A DNA stretch of 64,000 nt from Echinarachnius parma (GCA_037951105.1 JBAMJV010007700.1:1-64000), one strand, 5' to 3'. Shown: positions 53,601 through 63,092, counted from the stretch's first letter. The notes: generated by a model from the sequence alone, not told the origin. A program made the numbers and translations.

Positions 53601-56600
53601 TCAGAATTGCTTGTTTTTTCATTACCCAGTGTGTATTCACACTGACAACGAACTAATTTAACGATTGGCAAAAAACCTGTATACTAGGGCCTTGGGTTTA
53701 CCCAACTTAAATTGTATAACCCTTTTTACTTAGAATGAAGGGAATAAATTTCATTTCAGGTTTAGTAATGTAATTTCATCGTTAAGCAATAACAACAAGT
53801 GAAATGTTTACAAAAAAAAACATGATTTTTAAAGACTAAATCAACGTTGTTTGATCAAAATTGGTCCAGAGCAAGATTTTTAAAAATCCGTAATATTTCC
53901 AATTTCAATAATTGTTGTATCAGATTGTTTATAACACATAGTCTACAAAAACACAAAGGAAATGATCCCGATAGTTAGACTACAGATTTATTGTCATATC
54001 TTGTAAGATGTTAATCGTTTATAACTGTGAACTATCAAACTTGGCTGAGTGGATGCACATAATCATAATGGGACAGCCTGTAGCCGGCAATAAAAGGATG
54101 CAAAAGAGGGACATGACTACCAGTCCAAAGCTTTATGTCACCTATACCTACCTGTTTGGCAGTTGGTGCCCGTGTATCCAGCCGCACAGTCACAGGAAAA
54201 GGAGCCGACCAGGTCATTGCAATTACCTCCATGTTGGCATGGTGATGAAGTACATTCGTCGATCTCTGATCATATCATAACAATAAACACATTTTAAAAA
54301 GCCGTGCGTGAGACATGTAAATGTATTCATAACGAGGATACTTCATAACGAGGATACTAGGCATATATCTTACTTTAAAGGGACCTAGTAAATATATTGA
54401 ATCGTTTGACACTCTAGACACAATGCAATACTTGCTTATTGCAGGGATGCCACTGGGTCGCCTCCAAAAAACCGGAAACACAACGCGGCAGACGTAACTC
54501 TCCGTGTATAGCGTATGCACTGCACTGCCGTTCGATCGCGTGTACATACATGAAATACATGTATACTGCGTACGTATTGAAAAACGGCTACCGGTGTGTT
54601 AAGCGAATGGTCTTCCTCTCTCATTCGAGTGCGGTATACCATACGCTATTCAATGCGAGCGCGCGCTCGTTACAACGGTATTCCCATATATTATATGCGG
54701 AATGTCATGAGTAAAAGATGCGCACGCACGCTGTAGACAGGAAAAGAAAATGATTTGAAGAGACGGGGAGAGGGGGAGAGAGGGAGTGAAAGACGGAACT
54801 TTTTTTGATTGATGACGGAAAAACCGGAATTCCGTCTAAAACCGGAAAAGTGGCATCCCTGTTATTGCACCACAAAAAAGGTGTTTACCAATGGACGGTC
54901 CTGCATCAGGCCTGTATTTAGGAACCAAAACCACAGTTCTAGTTTTTGCAATGTTAATTGGATGGAAGGTTGGGTTATATTACACCTCTGGTCATTCAAT
55001 ATTATACAATTAGTGCATGGTTTGGAGTTGAATATACCAGAATAGACAACGATACATTTTTAATTTCTCGAGAGCGATTATATTGCATCGAGGCCGCAGG
55101 CCGAGTGCAATATAATCGCACGAGAGAAATTAAAAATGTAGAGGTGTCTATTATGGAATATTTAACAACAGGAATCATGTACTAATTGTTATATAAGATG
55201 ATGACACTCAGGAGCTGATATGTAGATTTCCATGAACACGGATCATGACAAGTGACATGAAGTTACTCTTCATAATGAAGAAGAATGATGTGTACTCACC
55301 AAACTAGTAGCCTTAGGCCTATGCCGAATCAGTCAATCATTGAAATTTGTCCTCAAATGTTTTATTGCTGACACGGTCCTCTTGAAAACACTTTATAAAT
55401 GTATTTTAAAATGTAAAATAGGCCTAGTCTAAATGTTGTTACTGCTGACCGCTTCGCGTAATAGCTCCCACCCGTTGCCCTGGCGCACCTCGGCGCGGCG
55501 TAGAACGACCGTAGAAATTAGACCAGTTCATCCTTTAGCTCCGTTAGAATGGCATCAAAATCACTGTCTTTCTCGGTACAATATGACCACACAACTCGAA
55601 TAGAGAACGCAATGACTACTTTGGTTTTCTTCGAGTCCATATTATCTATCAATTGTCCGAGATCGTCCTCCGAAATTGTTGGAAAACGGTTTGTTTCTTC
55701 GCTGGTAGCCATAATTGCAACTTGTTTGTATCATATCACTGCATGCACCCGCCGCGAGAAAAAGTTGAACAAATTTGCTATCGCTAATTTCGTATCGGTT
55801 ACAATCGAATAAAAAAAGGCCCACTGACATTAATACAAAAATGCGAAACACGATATATCGTTTTATTAAACACCCAGAATATATCGTTATATCGATAGTA
55901 AGACAATTATCGTATCGCCATTGTTTTGGCATCGTTTGGGTGGTCTATGGGAAATTTGTACGTCACTGAAAAGTTATAATACATATGTATTATAACTTTA
56001 CCATTGATTATACCGGATTAAGCATCGGTAATCAATAGGACCAATAGGAACGCTCAATTTCCCTTAATTATGACGTCATCATCTTATATAACAAATTATT
56101 ATTACAATCACGTGACTGTGTTAAGCCAATCATTGACGCGTATTTTACTATTAATAAAGCCAGATGACATAAGAAGATAATACTGACCCACTTCACAGCT
56201 GACACCGGTATAAAACGTCGGACAGTTACAGTGGAATGCGTTGGGGAGATTGTGACAGGTGCCCCCATTGATACAGGGGGAAGAGAGACACTCGTTGATT
56301 CCTGAAAGATGATGATACAAACGATGATAATTTGATAAAACTAATATCATCATCAACAACAACAATACTGAGAATAATTATAATCAGAAGAAAAAGAAGA
56401 AGATGGATAAGAAAAAGAAGAAGAAGAAGAAGTAGAAGACAAAAACAAAATGATAACAAATATAATTATACTCATACAATGTAGCGATAGTAGTGTAAGT
56501 TTATGACATTTATGTGGTGGTTTTTGTTAATTTTGTTGTTTTACAAACCTATATACTCTGATATGTTCCTATGTCATACCACCCTCTCAACCTCCAATAT

Positions 56601-59600
56601 CTGATCTTTAATGTCAAAGTGCTTCACAATAGAACAATATCGCTATCGGAAAACATAAGAATGTGTGACAGCTAGTGTGAACACAGCCAGTGTGTAAACC
56701 ATGTTAAATTGAAGTATTTCAACAGCTCACCACACTGTGAGCCCACCCTGTGTTCTACACTGCGAATCTCAGTATGCTCAAACTGTGTTCAACACTTTGA
56801 AATACAGTGTGGACACACTGTGGTCTAATTGTGAAATACAATTGGCTGAAGCAAGTCCACACTGTACGTGACACAGAGTGTACCCTCCCTGGTTCACATT
56901 GTATATGACACACAGTGTGCGCACACTGGTTCACATTGCATAATGACACACAGAGTGCACACTGGTTCACATTGCACTTGACACACAGTCTGTTCACGCT
57001 AGTCCACATTGTGACACACAGTGTGCTCACAGTATGACATGCTATATTTATGTTCCTCTGGTTCGGAGGCTCTAAAAAGGAAGAAAGCTTGAATGTTCTT
57101 ACCGTTATCACACAAGATATGAGTCATATTGTCTGGACAGTCACAGATGAACCCGTTGACGAAATCCGTGCAATTGGCTTCCGCGGGGCATGGCGACGAA
57201 ACACACTCATCAATATCTGCACAATATAAGAGTAAGCTGTGATTAGTGGTGTTATTAATGGACTTTTCTATAACATGCTCATTAATTAACTGGTACGTGA
57301 CATCTCACGATAAAGCCCCTCCCCCACGTTCACCCATTATTCAGTCACTTGTTTTAGTCGATCAGTACCAACATGGATTTATAGGGATCTAGTAAGTTTG
57401 TTGGCATGTGCAAAAAGGGGCTGTTATGTGGCAGAGTAATGAGCGAAAATGCAAAGTGATATTCACTATTCATTGCAGTGATTTTTACACGCTTATGTCT
57501 ATCCAGTGGATAGTTTAAAATCCAAACACTTCAATCGTAAATATCTGTTTAATAAAAGGGAAATACGAAAGACCGAAACCTGTCCCATGATTCTATAGTT
57601 ATTACGAATACAACAATGTATATGAGAAATTAGGGGCAGCCAATAGCTTTTAGGGTGTTGCCCATTCGGCACATGCAAATGAGCACCGTAAATGGATTCC
57701 TTGCCCCAAATTACCCTAGAATAATCGTTTTTATCAATATTGTACTATTCCTAGATAGAAAATGACCCCTGACCACATTTCAGAAATATGCAAATTAGCT
57801 AATTATCTTTATAATGCAAATTAAACCACTTTCCCTAGCTTCGATTTCTTAGGACTTTTATTATGTTGTTCAGGGGAGTTTACTGAGCAGAATTCCGAAG
57901 AACATTCCCATGTTGTAAATTTGCCGAGGTCAAGACCCTATATTGACTGGACTAACATTTTCGAACGACACAGAACATACCTGACATTTGGCTCGCTGGT
58001 ATAGCGTCCGTCTCATGCACGGAGCGGTCGTGGGTTCGAACCCCGGCCTGGTCATACCAAACATGCCAAAAATCATTATAAAAATGATTCTTACTGCCTT
58101 TTAGCAAATCGCTCGGTATATATAGAACGGTGAAGGGGAACGATAATATTAATGTTATGCAGGCCCCTCTGGAAGAGTGTCGATCGTCTCTAGAGTGGCT
58201 ACCCTAGTACGGTACGGTAAATAAGACTTTATTATAGTATTAACATTATCATTATTAACTCACCAATTGTACAATTAGTTCCGTTGTAACCCATCGCGCA
58301 GGAGCATTGATATGAGTTCACCAGATCTTCACAAGTGGCTCCATTTTGGCACGGTGCAGATTGACACTCGTTAACATCTGGTAAAAATAATCAATAATAC
58401 AATTATGGTGCACACAATGTGTGCTGGTTCGCATCGTATCCTATGACCGGGGTAATAATAAAATTGTAAAGCGCTTAGAGATGATTATCAATCGTGATAA
58501 GCGCTATATACAAATTGGATATTATTATTATTTATTATTAATTATCAATGGAATGAATAACAGTCAATCACATTCCCGACAAAAGTGGAAGCGTTTGTAG
58601 TCCCGCTATAGCGGGATATTGGATAATTCATTAGTTGTCGTTCGCTCAACTCAGCCTCGATGCGCAAAGTGAATGGACACACGCCTTCCGTTCATCATGT
58701 TCATGGCATGATTGTTATTATAACCAAATAGCATTTTTGGGAAACGCCCCATGCACACAAATATATCTCTTTCATTACCGGCTGTATCAAAAGATACACC
58801 ACTAATGTAAACTATATGACAACATCTGCTTTGAAATTGACAATTCGAGCAATAAAATGTTCAAAATGGAAAATGTCAAGGTACAGATTGAATTCAACCG
58901 CATTACAAACCACGTGCAACCCACGATGCGTGCGAATTTAGCGTCTGGCCACAGCCACCGTTCCCAGCGAAAGTGGGCAGAATTAGCCGTTAAATGTCGG
59001 CCCAATTTCAGCGGCGGGGATGGAACTTTCCTTATACATTACTTCTGTATTTCAAATAAACGATGTTATGGTTCAGATTTTACCATAATATTATCAACCA
59101 TCTGTTATACTTATGGGCCGGTCATACTTACGGTATTGGACGTAGTGATCCGTAGGGTAATTTAATGTGGGTCAGACGTGGTGTAAGTACGTTAAACTAG
59201 GTTAAACTAAGTTGAACAACGTGGAACTACGTTGAATTACGTTAAGGTACGGTGGTTGGCCACGGAAGGGTACGGATAAGTACGTTTAAGTACGCTAATG
59301 TGGGTACAGCTGGCTCACGGACAGGTACGGAGTGGTACGTCTGACTACGCTTGAGTACGAGAGACTGCGGTAGCCACTACGCTGGACTACGCTAAAGAAC
59401 GTCAAACTACGGTAAATAGCTGCAACCAGTGGCGTAGCTACGGGGGGGCACGGGGGGAAACGTGCCCCCCCCCCCCCCCCCCCCCCAATCGTTTGGCAAA
59501 AAAAAAAAAAAAAAAAAAAATGACGACCCGACATGAAGCCAAATGTGTCTACAATGTATATCATTCATTATTATCACGTTTTATTTAATGTGTGATAATA

Positions 59601-62600
59601 ATCATTATCAACGATAATAACCAAGAACATAACAGTCGTTCCCTAGTACTAGCAATAGCGCACCTATATCAGTTTGAAGAATCCTTCCAATACAGGGTGG
59701 CCCCCAAAAAACGGAACGGGGCACTTCCCAAAATAAAGTAACACATGTATTATGTCCATCGGATAGAGTGTCTTTTCAAATGAACAACGATACCAAGAAC
59801 AGTCAATTTGGTCGTGTAGTTTTTGTTTTAGGGCCCTGTGAGTGACACCATGTCAGGTTCTCTTTTTTGTCAATTTGTATTGAGCCAGCGCTTGATGAAT
59901 TGCACGAACCGCCGTTCATATCGTTGAGCATCTGTTCTTGGTATCGTTTTTCATTGGAAAGGACACCCTATCCGATGAACATAAACATTGTGGTATTATA
60001 TTTTGGGAAGTGCCCCGTTCCGGTTTTTTTGGGCCACCCTGTATAGCGCCTTATGCACATTTTCAGTCCCGTGCGCGAGGATCGACGCTCACCCCATTTC
60101 AGAAGACATAGAGCGCGTATAGGCCTAACAAATTTCTTAGCATGGTAAATCGTTTATCATACCAAGGGCCCTTTTAGGATCTTGAATCTGCCTCCCGCTT
60201 TTATAGATAATTTTGACGCCTTCATGCAGGCTATAAAGGCGCATACTGCGTAGTCCTAAATGTCTAGGTAAAGACAAACTTCTTTTTACTAATTTCTTCA
60301 CTCCAAATGCACCCGTTCCATTAATTCATGATGCATAATCTAGGCATATTGTTGATAATCATGATTGAAGGAGCACCAGTCATCTTCTCCAGAGTCGATA
60401 TCTGCATCAGTTGAGCATAGGCCTACTGAAACTAATTCAAGGGACCCGAGCATAGCTGTTTTATTTTTAGTTTGAAAAGGACTGTAAATCTTAATTTTTG
60501 CCGCGCGCTTCGCGCGCATATTCTGAAATACTGATATATACGAAATTTATTAGACCCTCATCTATCATGTCTATAGCACACTATCATCGGAAAATAAAAT
60601 AATTTGAAATAATATATTTCTTTTAGTAAATTCGGTCCATATGCGCTGAATGCAAATAAAATTGGAATATTATGTCCCCCACATTAGAAAGGGGAGGAGA
60701 TTGTCCCCCTCCTTTGTCATTAAGTATGTTTGGTTCCATACTTATATACTTTATATTACGTGAAATTTCTGTCTTAGGTGTGCACCAAATCGCACAATTT
60801 CAGGCCCCAAAATACGAAAGCTCCCTACTGTGGGAGGGGGACACCCCCTCCCACACCCTCCCCCAATCGGTCGCTTCGCTTCCTCGCAATGTCTCCCCTC
60901 CACTTTTGCTTAGTTCCATTGGAGCTCAATGCCCTAGACTATATCGATGGCTCTATAGTATACAGGATCACGTGAATCCATCTCACGGGCTTAATCTTTC
61001 CTCGCTATTACCGTTTTAAAATACGTAACGAGTAGATTCACTATTATATACCATTTTAACACCCATGATTAAGACAATGATAAAGACAATAATGACTATA
61101 CTTCTACAGTGATATTTTAAACACCAATTTCAAAAATTTCAAAAAAATTGGGAGGGGGTGAACCCCCTCCCACACCCTCCCCCAAATAAATGTAGACAAG
61201 CATACGGCGCGAGAGTATTTGAGTCTGGTGTGTGTGTACACGTAGGTTTGATTGTGTGTGTATACTTTATCATGAGGGAAATGATTTCTTTAATTCAGTA
61301 TTATCAAATTTCCTTCCAAGGTATGCACCAAATTGCATTATTTCAAGTAAAAAATTTGCAAAACTCCCTACCGTGGGAGGGGGGACACCCCCCTCCCACA
61401 CCCTCCCCCCCTCGGGCGCTACGCTCCCTCGCAGCTGTGCCCCCCAATCACTTGACCCTCGCTACGCCACTGGCTGCAACTCCGCACGGAATATAACAGC
61501 CAACCGGTGGTGTGGTACGGCCATTGCGCTTGTTTTTCAAACATAGCAGGTCTGTGAAATTTGTCTTATTTTTTTTAATTAAACATGTCTGGATCAAGAC
61601 TGTCGATGCTGGTTTTGTGCACGGTAAAGTACGTTAGAGTACGCTAGAGTACATTTAAGTACGTAACGAAGTACATTATAGACTACGCCAGACTTCGTTA
61701 GACTACGTTAGACTTCGGTTTAGTACGTTATTACTACGGATGCCTTTAAGTAACGTACCGCTCTTTTGAACATGTTCAAAAATTAAATCGAAGATCACCG
61801 CTCCCCCGAGTTAATACCAAGTTAGACAGACAAATCACAGACAAATACGGTACGATACGGATGCTAGTACGTTCAACTACCTTCAACTTCGTTCAACTAC
61901 GATCAACAACGTTAGCCACCACTACGTTCAACTACGTCCACTACCGCAAGTATGACCGGCCCTTAAACAAGTTGCTTTACGTAACTTTCCAACTGCTGTT
62001 GTTTGGCTTTAAACAATCATGTCAAATATCACACACGACGGATTATATTGCAATTTAGATATGTTAATTTTAATAAATGAACAAATGGATATACGTAAAT
62101 AAAATAAATTATAATCCGATGTGTGTGCGTTTTGTACCGACTGGATCAATATATACAATGAGGATATTAACATTTCTATTTAGTTAACATCAACTCGCTT
62201 CAATATATTCAAGAATGACATTCCACTCGCATGCATTGCGATTACTCTCGCACAACTATAGCCGGCGTGTGTTTCTTATACATGCGCGTGCACGTAGATT
62301 TTTAGCCGTGTTTGCCTTTGGTTTTCCAGTCTGAAACAAGAATAGAGCTGACGGACCTGTACACAACACCGTGCAAAAATAAACTAATTGCAAAGTAATA
62401 ATATTACATGTCAAAAGCCGATCAATGCACTTTCCAATGAAATGCAAATGTATCAAATGGACTGACTTAATGACTTTATTTTGTATACACTAACTTAGCT
62501 GTGATTTGCAGTTGAACATGTGACTTGGTGATCCCGTATTGCAATTTTGAATACTGTACAAAACAGTATAAAAGTATAAAACAAAGTTTGTTTCTGCCGG

Positions 62601-63092
62601 GGAAATTGTCATACTGGGAAGTATCTGTTATTGTCTCGCTATACAAAAAAGATTTTAAAATAGATAAATACAGGGACAAAGTCTTATGACTATTTATCAA
62701 AACGTGTTTGATATTTTTGTCTACACCTTATGTGTACCTCGCATAAGATTCTTTATGTGTACCTCGCAGAAGATTATTTTTCCCGCAGCGTCCTCTATTC
62801 CAGAAATGTATTGTCTCTTTAAGGAGTATTGATCCTTTGTTATATTGCTCAACCCGTTCTAGTCCAGAAATACTCGGGCAGTGTTAAGTGGAAATTTCGT
62901 ATCGTATACTGTAAAACTGAATCGTCTTCGATGGATTAATGTATATCCTTAAATTGATGTATTCGATTGGTTATATACCTGTGAGGCAACGCGTTCCAGA
63001 GTATCCATCCACACAGGCGCAGGTGTATTCGTTTACAGCGTTATTGCACGTCCCTCCGTTTTGACAGGGAGATGAGCTGCATTCATCAATAT
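44361..63092 (-). CDS. Gene 3: secreted multi-EGF protein with PAN-like C-terminus (5' partial, spliced)
   Basis: Ten exons on the minus strand join in frame (transcript order): 63092-62979, 58377-58264, 57216-57103, 56301-56188, 54265-54152, 52774-52658, 52302-52189, 51190-51074, 50396-50280, 44605-44361. They give 426 residues plus stop. Nine are single-EGF exons of 114 or 117 nt, all phase 1-1. The tenth is the PAN/apple-like cap. Most EGFs begin D.(D/N)EC and have an aromatic residue before Cys4, consistent with calcium-binding EGF units forming a rod. No membrane segment is present. The 5' end, including the signal peptide, lies beyond the right edge of the window. The protein is probably an extracellular adhesion or recognition molecule, related to genes 1 and 2 only through its cap. 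A LINE and several DNA elements fill its introns. Confidence 0.87.
44740..45380. mobile_element. 640-bp foldback element next to the gene 3 cap exon
   Basis: Arms of about 300 bp (44740-45040 and 45062-45380) are reverse complements around a centre near 45050. The ends are CTATACAGGG and CCCTGTATAG. Paired landmarks are GGGCCATTCTTCTGAGGCAA / TTGCCTCAGAAAAATGGCCC and CGCATGACCGCTCTCCCTTT / AAAGGGAGAGCAGTCATGCG. Its ACAGGGTG-type end resembles that of the element at 59691. The several open frames inside are reflections of each other. Confidence 0.88.
45519..45568 (-). pseudogene. Decayed copy of the gene 3 cap exon, relic 1
   Basis: On the minus strand the acceptor ATCTACAG is kept and the phase is right. 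The copy reads [15 protein letters not shown] and then stops (TGA). The intact exon reads [17 protein letters not shown] at this place. All Cys codons are gone. It lies about 0.9 kb upstream (in transcript sense) of the functional exon. Confidence 0.65.
45678..46127 (+). pseudogene. LINE leader with 2A-like motif and first PHD finger
   Basis: The open frame ends at a TAA (46125-46127); the same frame resumes directly after it with [19 protein letters not shown], so this is a single nonsense mutation. Before the PHD finger it has [16 protein letters not shown], which aligns with the 2A consensus D(V/I)ExNPGP but has Ser for Glu and Asp for Asn. The first finger contributes CETC, CSDC, HHATC and, past the stop, CPAC. 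Confidence 0.75.
46203..46931 (+). pseudogene. LINE fragment: second PHD finger and N-terminal half of APE endonuclease
   Basis: [16 protein letters not shown] and CPIC form a PHD-type finger, followed by a Ser/Asn-rich hinge. The endonuclease starts [11 protein letters not shown], then [10 protein letters not shown] (catalytic Glu region) and HGGVLVACK. Near 46875 the frame shifts; the next frame continues [19 protein letters not shown]. Further endonuclease landmarks (AGDFNQP, then [11 protein letters not shown] and [12 protein letters not shown]) are seen up to about 47215 in shifted frames. Confidence 0.8.
47489..48604 (+). pseudogene. LINE reverse transcriptase core
   Basis: 371 codons open. 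RT landmarks in order: [64 protein letters not shown] (motif A), [20 protein letters not shown] (motif B), LFADDCLVY (motif C) and MNFNASKC (motif D). The frame is lost after about 48590 at RSHPYLE. The core itself looks catalytically intact; the element as a whole is not. Confidence 0.9.
48558..49166 (+). pseudogene. LINE C-terminal tail
   Basis: The downstream frame encodes [56 protein letters not shown], and ends SAESFRHTL before the stop TAG (49165-49167). This is the well-conserved tail of CR1/L2/Jockey-type proteins. The first 50 codons of this frame are out of register with the true protein. Confidence 0.82.
49271..49371 (-). pseudogene. Decayed copy of the gene 3 cap exon, relic 2
   Basis: On the minus strand it reads [20 protein letters not shown], then [12 protein letters not shown] and TGA. 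The intact exon reads [20 protein letters not shown], then [13 protein letters not shown]. The stop falls exactly at the codon of the first conserved Cys (TGC to TGA). The acceptor CAG has become CAT. Similarity ends at the stop, a few bases from the end of the LINE. Confidence 0.75.
49560..50110. mobile_element. Two MITE family B copies side by side
   Basis: One copy ends GTTACCTAATCCCTTTAAAT at about 49789-49808 (interior AACTTTTTAACGAAAGGG). The next begins TTTAAACGGATCTAGTAACG at about 49889. Both lie in the last intron of gene 3. Outer edges are uncertain. Confidence 0.6.
50280..50396 (-). CDS. Gene 3 exon: EGF-like domain 9 (last before the cap)
   Basis: 117 nt, phase 1-1. It reads [33 protein letters not shown]. 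Asp replaces the usual Glu before Cys1. The split codon at its end gives Gly with the cap exon. Confidence 0.92.
50720..50912. repeat. Poly-G, poly-C, poly-A and (TA)n tracts
   Basis: G18 near 50726-50744, C18 near 50861-50879 followed by A13 and a TATATA run to about 50910. A GCTACGCCAC motif lies further right at 51030. Open frames here are low-complexity. Confidence 0.85.
51074..51190 (-). CDS. Gene 3 exon: EGF-like domain 8
   Basis: 117 nt, phase 1-1, donor GTGATT. It reads [34 protein letters not shown]. The calcium-binding consensus is present (DVNEC, Tyr before Cys4). One residue longer between Cys1 and Cys2 than most of its neighbours. Confidence 0.92.
51770..52160 (-). repeat. ATC/ATG trinucleotide-rich stretch
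   Basis: Imperfect CAT/ATC repeats produce Asp-rich and Met-rich frames. At 51988-52012 a short sequence reads, on the minus strand, GAGCTGCGAAACCG followed by the donor GTAAGAA. It resembles the 3' end of an EGF exon, perhaps a deleted exon remnant. Confidence 0.6.
52189..52302 (-). CDS. Gene 3 exon: EGF-like domain 7
   Basis: 114 nt, phase 1-1, donor GTAAGA. It reads [32 protein letters not shown]. Calcium-binding type. Confidence 0.92.
52658..52774 (-). CDS. Gene 3 exon: EGF-like domain 6
   Basis: 117 nt, phase 1-1, donor GTATTC. It reads [33 protein letters not shown]. The split Glu codon is completed by the previous exon. Confidence 0.92.
53040..53440. mobile_element. Possible LINE/SINE-derived segment in gene 3 intron
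   Basis: Segments such as TTAGCTCATTCCAGAGTGAA and ACAAAAGCCCTGTCC resemble the 3' regions of LINE copies seen in many aquatic animals. This is from memory of the pattern; no reading frame supports it. Confidence 0.25.
54152..54265 (-). CDS. Gene 3 exon: EGF-like domain 5
   Basis: 114 nt, phase 1-1, donor GTAGGT. It reads [32 protein letters not shown]. Calcium-binding type. Confidence 0.92.
55030..55167. mobile_element. Small foldback repeat, about 138 bp
   Basis: Arms AATATACCAGAATAGACA / TGTCTATTATGGAATATT continue through ACATTTTTAATTTCTC and GATTATATTGCA with their complements. The loop GGCCGCAGGCC is itself palindromic. It is GC-poor except at the centre. Confidence 0.75.
55518..55712 (-). 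pseudogene. Possible DUF3504/Crypton-related N-terminal fragment
   Basis: A 64-codon minus-strand frame begins [18 protein letters not shown] and continues [20 protein letters not shown], then [17 protein letters not shown] before a stop. The arrangement F..(I/V)(S/T)E.DL, DSK.TK....., a basic/aromatic helix and (D/E).L..EL resembles the conserved N-terminal segment of Crypton-related (DUF3504, ZMYM/KCTD1-like) proteins that are frequent in marine invertebrate genomes. The recognition is from memory and moderate. The downstream catalytic part is absent, so if the family call is right this is a truncated gene copy or a single exon. It lies in an intron of gene 3 on the same strand. Confidence 0.4.
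56188..56301 (-). CDS. Gene 3 exon: EGF-like domain 4
   Basis: 114 nt, phase 1-1, acceptor ATCTTTCAG, donor GTCAGT. It reads [32 protein letters not shown]. Gly instead of Asp at the first calcium-ligand position may weaken calcium binding. Confidence 0.92.
56340..56460 (-). repeat. GAA/CTT-rich microsatellite
   Basis: AAGAAGAAG-type purine tracts next to ACAACAACA. Leu/Phe-rich minus-strand frames are artefacts. Confidence 0.8.
56680..57040 (-). repeat. Degenerate ACACTGTG/CACAGTGTG repeat block
   Basis: Irregular units such as TGACACACAGTGTG, CACTGGTTCACATTG and GTGGACACACTGTGG. Same motif family as at 548-640 and 4685-4930. Located directly downstream of the EGF 3 exon in transcript sense. 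Confidence 0.7.
57103..57216 (-). CDS. Gene 3 exon: EGF-like domain 3
   Basis: 114 nt, phase 1-1, donor GTAAGA. It reads [32 protein letters not shown]. All six Cys are kept, but the usual NGG/NGA before Cys3 is replaced by AEA and the GY.G turn after Cys5 is missing, making this the most diverged EGF of the array. Confidence 0.9.
57379..57620. mobile_element. MITE family B copy (one clear end)
   Basis: It begins TTATAGGGATCTAGTAAGTT. The interior contains GAGCGAAAATGCAAAGTGAT, CTATCCAGTGGATAG and AAAAGGGAAATACGAAA, shared with the 12.0-kb and 49.6-kb copies. The right end was not resolved. Confidence 0.65.
57985..58245 (+). mobile_element. tRNA-derived SINE with tRNA-Met-like head
   Basis: The head (about 57991-58060) has TCCGT-CTCATGC-ACGGA, an anticodon stem-loop with CAT, followed by GTGGGTTCGAACCCCGG, a T-arm with perfect B box. 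No acceptor stem pairs with CCTGGTC, and the D-arm is irregular, so it is not a working tRNA gene. A body with TGGAAGAGTGTCGATCGTCT and a TAAATAAGACTTTATTATA tail follows, as expected for a SINE. Confidence 0.6.
58264..58377 (-). CDS. Gene 3 exon: EGF-like domain 2
   Basis: 114 nt, phase 1-1, donor GTGAGT. It reads [32 protein letters not shown]. Calcium-binding type. Confidence 0.93.
58455..58545 (+). mobile_element. SINE/LINE 3' tail fragment with (ATT)n
   Basis: GTAAAGCGCTTAGAG and AAGCGCTATATACAAATTGG followed by ATTATTATT is the widespread 3' tail shared by L2/CR1-type LINEs and their partner SINEs. Only the tail is recognisable. Confidence 0.55.
59691..60043. mobile_element. 353-bp MITE with TACAGGGTGGCCC ends
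   Basis: The left arm starts TACAGGGTGGCCCCCAAAAA and the right arm mirrors it. Inverted similarity extends about 120 bp (AACGGGGCACTTCCCAAAAT, ATCGGATAG, ACGATACCAAGAACAG with complements). The unique centre is about 100 bp. Innermost of three nested elements. Confidence 0.85.
60660..61450 (+). repeat. Three copies of a GGGAGGGGG / CCCTCCCACACCCTCCCCC module
   Basis: Modules at 60829-60900, 61147-61187 and 61372-61446 each have GGGAGGGGG, a short spacer and CCCTCCCACACCCTCCCCC. The first and third continue with CGCTWCGCTYCCTCGCA. Each is an imperfect palindrome able to fold back. Overlapping plus-strand frames are Pro-rich by-products. Confidence 0.75.
61963..62978. other. Gene 3 intron 1 remainder, nothing recognised
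   Basis: No exon or repeat edge supported between the outer foldback element and EGF exon 1. Confidence 0.5.
62979..63092 (-). CDS. Gene 3 exon: EGF-like domain 1 (first in window)
   Basis: 114 nt, phase 1-1, acceptor AAATACAG, donor GTATAT. It reads [32 protein letters not shown]. Calcium-binding type. Its phase-1 start requires at least one more exon to the right of the window. Confidence 0.93.

Larger units (their letters stand above)
59418..61480. mobile_element. Nested element with GCAACCAGTGGCGTAGC ends
   Basis: The left end AGCTGCAACCAGTGGCGTAGC (59418-59438) mirrors the right end GCTACGCCACTGGCTGCAAC (61461-61480). It includes G- and C-tracts at 59441-59486, a poly-A tract, a smaller foldback element (59691-60043) and three related GGAGGG/CCCTCCC modules (60690-60905, 61140-61195, 61370-61446). 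No recognisable protein. Confidence 0.6.
59115..61962. mobile_element. Outer foldback element with TACG-repeat arms
   Basis: It starts GGGCCGGTCATACTTACGGT and ends with the reverse complement (one mismatch). Both arms (59115-59418 and about 61618-61962) consist of degenerate 9-12 bp units of the type GTACGTTAAACT / ACTACGTTCA in mirrored orientation. The centre is occupied by another inserted element (59418-61480). No transposase is seen. The element lies in the gene 3 intron between EGF exons 1 and 2. Confidence 0.72.

Noticed and set aside
55642-55932. 96-codon minus-strand frame overlapping the DUF3504-like frame
   Set aside because: It is in another frame of the same segment and shows no recognisable feature.
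56226-56459. Leu/Phe-rich minus-strand frame as a signal peptide or membrane exon of gene 3
   Set aside because: It is the translation of a GAA/CTT microsatellite next to EGF exon 4 and is not needed for any splice join.
57991-58060. Functional tRNA-Met gene
   Set aside because: The anticodon and T arms look right, but no acceptor stem pairs and the D-arm is irregular; a SINE-like body and tail follow.
59295-59564. Minus-strand frame with repeated YRSL-type segments
   Set aside because: It arises from the degenerate TACG units of the foldback arm plus poly-A/poly-C tracts.
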